From Toxorhynchites rutilus septentrionalis (lineage: Eukaryota; Arthropoda; Insecta; Diptera; Culicidae), in the NCBI RefSeq assembly GCF_029784135.1, contig NC_073746.1, positions 180,731,788 to 180,795,787 of the forward strand: DNA of 64,000 nt, written 5' to 3'. This document shows positions 58,160 to 64,000 of the stretch, one piece after another. Made by a program: the position numbers and the translations under genes. The stretch's first letter is position 1; each line of letters starts with the position of its first letter. The notes beneath the pieces were generated by a model. The model saw only the letters and a program-made list of their open reading frames with translations, did not search any database and was not told the DNA's origin.

Positions 58160-60100
58160 TGCACACAAGGATATCAAAGCAAAAGACTTGTTATAATTAA
58201 CAGATACTCTCATAAAAAGCATCAAGCCTTAATAATGTCTGGCGAGCCCTCATCGTCAGTTTGTTCAAGAAAATATTCATATATTTTCTGGACTCGTCAT
58301 TTCCGTTGAAGGTTAATACTCAAAATACGGTACAGATAAAAAAAAAGACGGGACAGCAGAAAATGGTCGAAAAAAAGGTATTGTCCCGTTAAAAACAGGA
58401 AGTGGGTTATATCTGTGGTATAACCCAAAGGTTAACGTAGGACTATCGTTGATTTAGTGATCACTTGTTTCAAGTTGAATCTGAATCCATTCTGAATGAA
58501 TGAATAAATGAATATTTGGGGGACTTCGAAAACGAGAGCATTACGTTGGAGGCACAAGGTTTTTGTGCATCGAATGTAGGATACGAAAATATTCGACTAA
58601 TGGGGAAGAATAATATTCAGAAGCTTTTCTGTTAATTGCACTTGATTGAAAAATAACAAAACGAAATGCATTTGATCACAGTATTATATGAATGGGAAAC
58701 ATTGAAAGAAACTCTTTCGCTTGAATGTAATTTTCAATTCCAAGGGAAACTGGCCGATTATTTTTCAGCAACGATGACATCTTTCCGGATTCTTCTCGAA
58801 GTCCACCAGTGGTTAATGCTAACTCGATAACCACCAAATGAAAAGAGTTGCGTGCGTGTATGTGTGTGTGGCGGCTGCTCCGATGCCTCAAGCGGAACCA
58901 ATTTTCGATGCTGTTACTTTCTTGGACGCCTGGCCTAAGGTGCACAAACAGGCTCTTGGTGACACAGTTCATCAGCGCTTTCATGATGAACGAAGTTAGC
59001 TTCACCACAACAGCGACAACATGCTCCAATCGCTGTTCAATGATAACTGAGTGGATTTCCGAGCGGCGCGCGCTAATATACCGATTGGTGATTTCAATAG
59101 CCTGTTTTGAAAGCAATTTTAAGACTAATGAAACAAGTTTTTAGATCAAAAAGTAACAAGTTATCTTTCGAATGAAGTGTTTATCATACCATTTCGTTCA
59201 GTTGTTTAGGAGCTATTAACCCTCAAAATCTCGGTCTCCGGCGTAATGCTTTCGTTTTCGAAACTTTGATTTTACCCCCCGGTATAGAAATGAAAGACGT
59301 AGTCCTACGTCAAAATATGGCAAGTGTTTCTTCTATTATTGGGATTTTTTCAAAGTGTTTGTTGTACACATCATGGATGGTCACTTTATTTTGCCATTGA
59401 GCGTCTGACTCTTTCTTCGGTTGTGTTGTTTAAGGGTTAAATTAGTAGTTTCTTCAGCATTTGAATGCAGAGGTTCAGTAAATCGAACATATACCGGCAG
59501 CGTCATTTCCGATCCGCCAAAGCAATTTTTGCAATATTTTTCGAAGTGATTCAATTCAAATTGAACAAGAACTGCACCGGTGGCATATAACAAACTTTGC
59601 TCAAGAAAAAATTTCCTTCAGACCAATTGAATGAATGCAATGTTACCATCGCCTTCTGGAAATACATTTTCTCGCACTCTGCCGAACGTCGCTATGCTGG
59701 TCGTAAAGAAGCGAAACATAATTTCCTGTTTGAGGAAACTGACCAAAAGTTAAACCATTAAAAAGTTTGTCGATATGTGGAATGGCAATAACGATAAGAG
59801 TTTCGCCAAATGGAAAATTGAACCAAAATGTTATGTTCGAGCAGCGAATTCGCAGGTTGTGTGGTCTGATACAATAACTATAACAAAAGTGATTTGGAAA
59901 GATATCGTGAGTTCTATAAGTTGACCCAAATTTATGCATATTTAAATGGTTGAGCATTGCTGCATTCCCGCATTCCTTCCGTTCACTTCTCTGACCCATA
60001 TGTAGAACCGACGCCATGAGCACGAATCACGAACCAATTTATTTCTTCCGACAATGATTGTTATTATTACGATCGTACAAAGTGAGAACGATAACGAAGG
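58160..60100. other. Probable intronic DNA with scattered repeats
   Basis: The GACGTAGnnnTACGTC motif is at 59291-59315. The section 58320-58450 shares 'gacgggacagcag'/'aacgtaggactat'-type words with 63540-63600. A 146-codon minus-strand frame at 58676-59116, opposed by a 98-codon plus frame, has no recognised domain. No confident exon. Confidence 0.3.
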
Positions 60101-60199
60101 CAAAAGTTAGCGCCACCAATTGAGAGGAACATTATTACAATCGACATTCATGTCTGGACGATTTGTTTTTAGATTAGATAGCGAAATGAACTGGTAATT

Positions 60200-60660
60200 A
60201 AAAATGCAAATGAATCCAATTAACGATGGCTCTAATGGTCGAATAGTTCCGATACATTCCACCAAATCAATACTTCTTATCATTTGCTTATATACTCATT
60301 GTGTGCACCAATAAATGCACCGATTCCCACAACGGGAGGCACGCCAATCAGCGCATAATTTAATGATATGCTACAGCAAATCAGAAGCTGAATTTGCGGT
60401 TATCGGTTGTTCGCGGACTCGTTTCGCGTTTGGAATGCGGAATAATTTTATTGTTGTCCCAACTGTTCGTTAATTATCGATCGCTAACACACAATGCCAG
60501 GACAATTAACACGGGGGAAAAATTAATCCGAATGGTAATGCAAATTTGATTATTGTTAATTTGGGCATTAATTTGCATTTGATTTTTGAGCTTGTTCGAT
60601 TTCGGTTGGTCAAAATTAACAGTGGAATTTGCGGTAGATTGGGTGGGGTTGGGTTTTTTG
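60200..60660 (+). promoter_or_regulatory. Candidate enhancer: octamer and homeodomain motif cluster
   Basis: Octamer ATGCAAAT occurs at 60204-60211, 60538-60545 and inverted at 60571-60578, with a fourth inverted copy at 61212-61219. Between them are many ATTA/TAAT cores (for example TTAATTATCGAT near 60470 and GTTAATTTGGGCATTAAT near 60555). This is the motif content of POU-homeodomain enhancers. It lies 1-1.3 kb upstream of Trim9 exons and appears non-repetitive in this window. Confidence 0.35.
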
Positions 60661-61555
60661 AGTGATCTTTGAATATATACTCAAATGTTATACTTTCAGT
60701 CAATTCTCAGACTTCAGCACTCTAAGTCATTTCTCCGGAAACCAAGAGCAAGCATAAATGCTTCCCTCTTCAAACCGGTCCACGTGGAACAACAAACTCC
60801 ATAGATAGAGAATTTCGGAGAAAAAGTTTCCTTTTGGGCGTTATTCCAGAAAATGATTTCCCTTGGAAGTGGCGTCAAGATATTACTTTGGCTGACCTCC
60901 ATCATAAAACGCCGTTCTTATGCCCATCGCGCGTTATGCAAAATGTGTGTAGTAGTAAAGTTTTGCTCTCATCCATGGTCCGGACCGTAAATTTAGATAA
61001 TCCCACCCAAGCTGTTGATATTATCCGTGTCCGCTCTGTGGTGGCTAAAGTTTTGGTGGATATGTATTAGCGATGATTTGCTGTGGTCCGTGGCCTCGGT
61101 TCGCCAATACGGTCAGCATGAGCCGCATCAGTCGAAAGGGTTACGTCAATTGCACACTGGAACGGTTATAAATGCAGATCAATTGCATCATAAATCAGTC
61201 AGAAAGAATTTATTTGCATTTTCACGCCAATAAATCCTCCCGTCCCGGACCATTACTCTAAATTACCGGATATCATAGACTTTGGCGTGAATGCATATGG
61301 CGAGCTGCTGGCGATAAGTGGTCAGGAACCTCTGCAGTCTTATCGTGGCACGATTTATGGCTCACAGTCATCAAGTGGGAGATGATGAGTCTCTTCACTA
61401 TGCGTGGAAATTTACCGGGTCACCTTCTTGTATGTAAATATGTTTTCAATATGTATATCGTTCACGCCCGATCTAATTTCTTAATGAATGTTTAAGTTTA
61501 GAGTGTATATTCCATAATATTGATCTACTTATTTTTGTTTCTTTCCTCGTTTCAG

Positions 61556-61651
61556 ACTGAATTATCACATAATCTGCAACAGCTTTCAGAGAAGGCACGT
61601 TCAACGACAGAATTCATCCAAAGACTGAAAGGAATGAGTGATAAAGTAACG
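61556..61651 (+). CDS. Trim9: Trim9 internal exon (coiled coil, part 1)
   Basis: The exon follows a long pyrimidine tract and TTTCAG, and ends ACG/GTAAAT. It encodes 32 residues, TELSHNLQQLSEKARSTTEF then IQRLKGMSDKVT, in phase 0. The 'LSEKARSTTEFIQRLK' stretch matches the start of the coiled-coil (BBC) region after the second B-box in TRIM9/TRIM67 proteins. TRIM9 is a RING-type E3 ubiquitin ligase of neurons that acts at axon tips with netrin receptors. The RING, the B-boxes and the C-terminal COS, FN3 and SPRY domains lie outside the exons seen. An earlier donor (AAA/GTAACG) is possible but weaker. Confidence 0.85.
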
Positions 61652-61842
61652 GTAAATTTTGCTGTAATGGTGTAGATTGAAGACACTCATCAACTAATGG
61701 GTGTTTCTTATAGAGTTGTAAAACTTGAAACAGATTGAACCTCCTCAGGGTTATTCGAGTCAACCATATGCCGTAAATTATATTTCAATAAAATTTGTTT
61801 TTACATGTACATTCACTTCAAATTGTTTATTGCAATCCACAG

Positions 61843-61974
61843 GATTCCTGCATCGAGTTCGAGCGACTAGTGACGGCTCAATGCGAAGCACTGATAGAGG
61901 CGATCCATGCGCGGAGAGAATTCCTACTGGAGGCCATCCAACAAGATAAAGATACCAAAATAAGAACTTTGAAG
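61843..61974 (+). CDS. Trim9: Trim9 internal exon (coiled coil, part 2)
   Basis: Acceptor CCACAG at 61837-61842 and donor AAG/GTAGGT at 61975. The 44 codons, phase 0, read DSCIEFERLVTAQCEALIEA then IHARREFLLEAIQQDKDTKI and RTLK. 'VAQCDALIxALxRRKxxLL' is the corresponding TRIM9 coiled-coil segment. The intron before it is 191 bp. The ORFs 61725-61949 and 61795-62148 in other frames or across splice sites are shadows. This coiled coil mediates dimerisation of the ligase. Confidence 0.88.
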
Positions 61975-62065
61975 GTAGGTTTTGATAATGGCATTCGGTC
62001 ATTCCACAGAGTGCATAGAGACAATCTAATGGCTTTCGTTCTCGTTGCTTTTTTTCTCACACCAG

Positions 62066-62167
62066 GATCAACAAGCGAGTTGTACAGGGAAGCTACAGCA
62101 GACCACAGGATTGATTCAGTTCTGCATCGAAGCGTTAAAAGAGACTGATAGCGCGGCATTTTTACAG
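62066..62167 (+). CDS. Trim9: Trim9 internal exon (coiled coil, part 3)
   Basis: Acceptor CACCAG at 62060-62065 and donor CAG/GTACTT at 62168. The 34 codons, phase 0, read DQQASCTGKLQQTTGLIQFC then IEALKETDSAAFLQ. The motif 'KLQQTTGLxxxCxExxKExDxxxFLQ' is strongly conserved in TRIM9/TRIM67. The intron before it is only 91 bp. The next exon (COS box, fibronectin type III) was not found before the window end. Confidence 0.9.
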
Positions 62168-62455
62168 GTACTTAAATGTCATTCCATTGAATGATTTGTT
62201 GTTCAGGTCAAATTCTTCCCAGCTTATCGAAAACTAAACTACGCAAAACAAATTTCAAGCAAGATTATTGAAACAAGTGTTGAGGCACGCATTTTTCATA
62301 TCGACACCGGAATTTTTCCCGCTGTTTCCCTAGCAATTTGACTGCAGTCTCTCTATCGGCATGAATTTATTTCTTTTCCACATTCAGTAAAATACAGGAG
62401 TGTGAGAATCTAAGCGTTGCGTTCGGGGTTTTTGCGTTCTTCCTGTGCTAGTCTG

Positions 62456-62773
62456 TTAGGCTATAATCTTGCCAACGCTATCGCCACTACCGCATTTTAT
62501 GATAGCTTCGTCCACCCATACTCTGGAGTCGCCCAAACTGGTCGGTGGCAAACCGTCTAGGCCTGTGTAATATTTATTATGGCCTCCAAAATAACATTTG
62601 TTGTGCGACCTTATGGGGAGCCAGTGCGCCAATCGGCAAAATGTGAACCTTCCGAGCCCTCCGTAGATAGCATAAATTAATTCTCTCCCTAAGGGGAACA
62701 GGAGATTATATCGTTGTCTGATGCTAGTGTTGGCTGCTTTAAGCCTTTTGGCATTGAATCTACTACTGTTCAT
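62456..62773 (-). other. Unassigned open frame in the Trim9 intron
   Basis: A 105-codon minus-strand frame has a protein-like C-terminal part (GHNKYYTGLDGLPPTSLGDS then RVWVDEAIIKCGSGDSVGKI). I recognise no family, and there is no clear promoter, start context or splice signal. It could be a retrotransposed fragment or chance. Confidence 0.2.
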
Positions 62774-62982
62774 GCTGCTGCACGACGGATTTTCACCATT
62801 AGCTTACACATATGTAATCGATAAATCCTACTTATATACTACCATGATTGAAAAATAATCGGAAGAATTTAACTGAAACTTCATGAGCTAATCGATTTAA
62901 TTTTTCTGTGCGTCGCATAAGCAGCAATGTTAATTACACAAATGGTAATGCTAACAGCCAGAGGATTTTGTATTTCATCCAG

Positions 62983-63312
62983 GTGTTTCATAACTATAGA
63001 ACCAGATTTAAATTTATTACTTCATTACAAAAATAAAATCAAAGTGTCATGAATAACAACAAATTTTTAATGCATAGGCCCTTCGTTGTTCAGACCAAAC
63101 AACATATTCGACATGTTAGACAACCTGCGACATATTCTTTTATTTTGTTTCACATAAACTGCTCGTTGAAGCATTTCAACTTTACTACATTGTTTGTTGC
63201 CTGATAAAACTTTACGCACGATCAATCCCAACGTGCACTGGATTTGGATTTTTTTTTTCCAAACTTTTTTTTTAGATAAACAATTGAATAATTGTGAAAT
63301 GTCAAACATCAT
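62983..63312 (-). pseudogene. Tc1-type element remnant
   Basis: The terminus 'gtgtttcataactatagaac' at 62983 matches the TIR of the element at 57537-58151. The minus-strand reading 63067-63312 ends CSKVEMLQRAVYVKQNKRIC then RRLSNMSNMLFGLNNEG, resembling the 'VxELExAIxxxWNxIxxExxxNLxxSMPxR' tail of Tc1 transposases. The catalytic residues are missing. Confidence 0.5.
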
Positions 63313-63319
63313 CTAAACG

Positions 63320-64000
63320 CGATAGATCCCACGTTTTAATTGGCCCGATTTGTGCTCCTCAAATTGTACCGATCAAAAGGAGCAACCAGGATAACAGCGG
63401 AATAGGGCTTACCCAACATATATATTTTATTTTAATTTTAATTTAATTTTATTTTATTTGTTTGAACCATCTGACACTTATTTGGTCTAAATGATTATTT
63501 AATACTAACCACCACTATTACATCTAATACAAAATAAAAAAGACGGGTGGGTAATGTCGGGGACATAACCGGAGTGACGTAGGACTATACAAAGGGGACA
63601 GCTTTTGTTAAATATATATTTTAAATATATTGTTTTATTTTCTTCTCCTACGTGAATACCTACCTATCTACCTGAAAAATGGATTAGTTTACTGTTTACT
63701 CTTTATGAATATGTTGATGGTTCTGAAAAGAACCTTTGGTGTTGTGTTTTTGTTATCACTCGATATTCCCATCTTGTTCGGTTAAACCTTCCTGTTTAGC
63801 TATTGCGTTTGCCACTCGCCACAGCTTTCACAGTTGGAAAATTTCTTCCCATCCAGCTTGTGACATGTTGTTCAGTAAATTACATTTAATGCGACGTGTC
63901 GGAGAAACACTTTGCCACTCACTGAAACTAGTTGTTGCCTTGATGAGCGCCGAACCGAAGCTGCTCTGTTCTTGATGCGGGTTCTCTGATTGTCGTGAGC
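63320..64000. other. Right-edge sequence, probably Trim9 intron
   Basis: An A/T-rich (TTTTA)n-like tract at 63421-63460 and the 'gtgacgtaggactat' word at 63574 are repetitive. The plus-strand frame 63736-63975 shows no domain. Nothing else recognised. Confidence 0.3.

Noticed and set aside
58676..59116. 146-codon minus-strand ORF
   Set aside because: An opposing plus-strand frame covers the same DNA, composition is not protein-like, and no family was recognised.
62200..62340. Next Trim9 exon after 62167
   Set aside because: A TTCAG followed by an open frame exists at about 62206, but the translation does not match the TRIM9 COS or FN3 region.

Overview
The window looks like intergenic or intronic DNA from a culicine mosquito, most probably Aedes. 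It is AT-rich and packed with nested, decayed transposable elements, including a tRNA-derived SINE that matches my memory of the Aedes Feilai family, ITmD37E elements (described from mosquitoes) and several mariners. Only two stretches look like host protein-coding sequence: three consecutive, correctly spliced exons of Trim9 (a RING/B-box/coiled-coil E3 ubiquitin ligase) near the right end, and an intronless but fully open copy of the replacement histone H3.3 near the left end. No rRNA gene, functional tRNA gene or CRISPR array was seen.

Layout. 0.4-3 kb: pogo-type inverted-repeat debris and a 118-bp minisatellite in both orientations. 3.0-8.1 kb: a foldback element (about 565 bp without its insert) split by a 4.55-kb I-clade LINE with a 14-bp target duplication. 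8.2-10.1 kb: an irritans-type mariner split by a processed H3.3 mRNA copy with 5' UTR, 3' UTR, polyadenylation signal and A10 tail. 10.1-17 kb: a Helitron-like repeat, mariner fragments, a hAT MITE sitting inside a transposase ORF, and ITmD37E copy 1. 17-28 kb: mostly unique DNA with short repeats, a SINE fragment, a second mauritiana-type mariner and minisatellites. 28.7-29.6 kb: a possible spliced exon and an R2-type endonuclease remnant. 30-35 kb: Helitron-like repeats, a large inverted repeat around a PIF/Harbinger-like fragment, and ITmD37E copy 2. 35-37.5 kb: mainly unique DNA. 37.5-41.4 kb: a 5'-truncated CR1/L2-like LINE and a nearly intact Tc1 element with IR/DR ends. 41.7-46.3 kb: hAT and pogo remnants, the 118-bp satellite again, and an unclassified element. 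46.9-50.3 kb: a Helitron with Rep remnant, a full-length but dead mariner, and a SINE. 50.3-55.3 kb: unique DNA plus a MITE. 55.4-58.2 kb: a mariner, a Helitron-like repeat with a fresh hairpin, and a Tc1-type MITE. 58.2-64 kb: probably Trim9 intron, with an octamer/homeodomain-rich block upstream of the three exons.

The genes do not form an operon or pathway. The transposon layer shows relative order of events: the H3.3 copy is younger than its mariner host; the LINE is younger than its foldback host; the ITmD37E copies are recent, since the two are nearly identical and carry complementary inactivating lesions. All family assignments rest on reading motifs, termini and translated similarity from memory; no database search was run.
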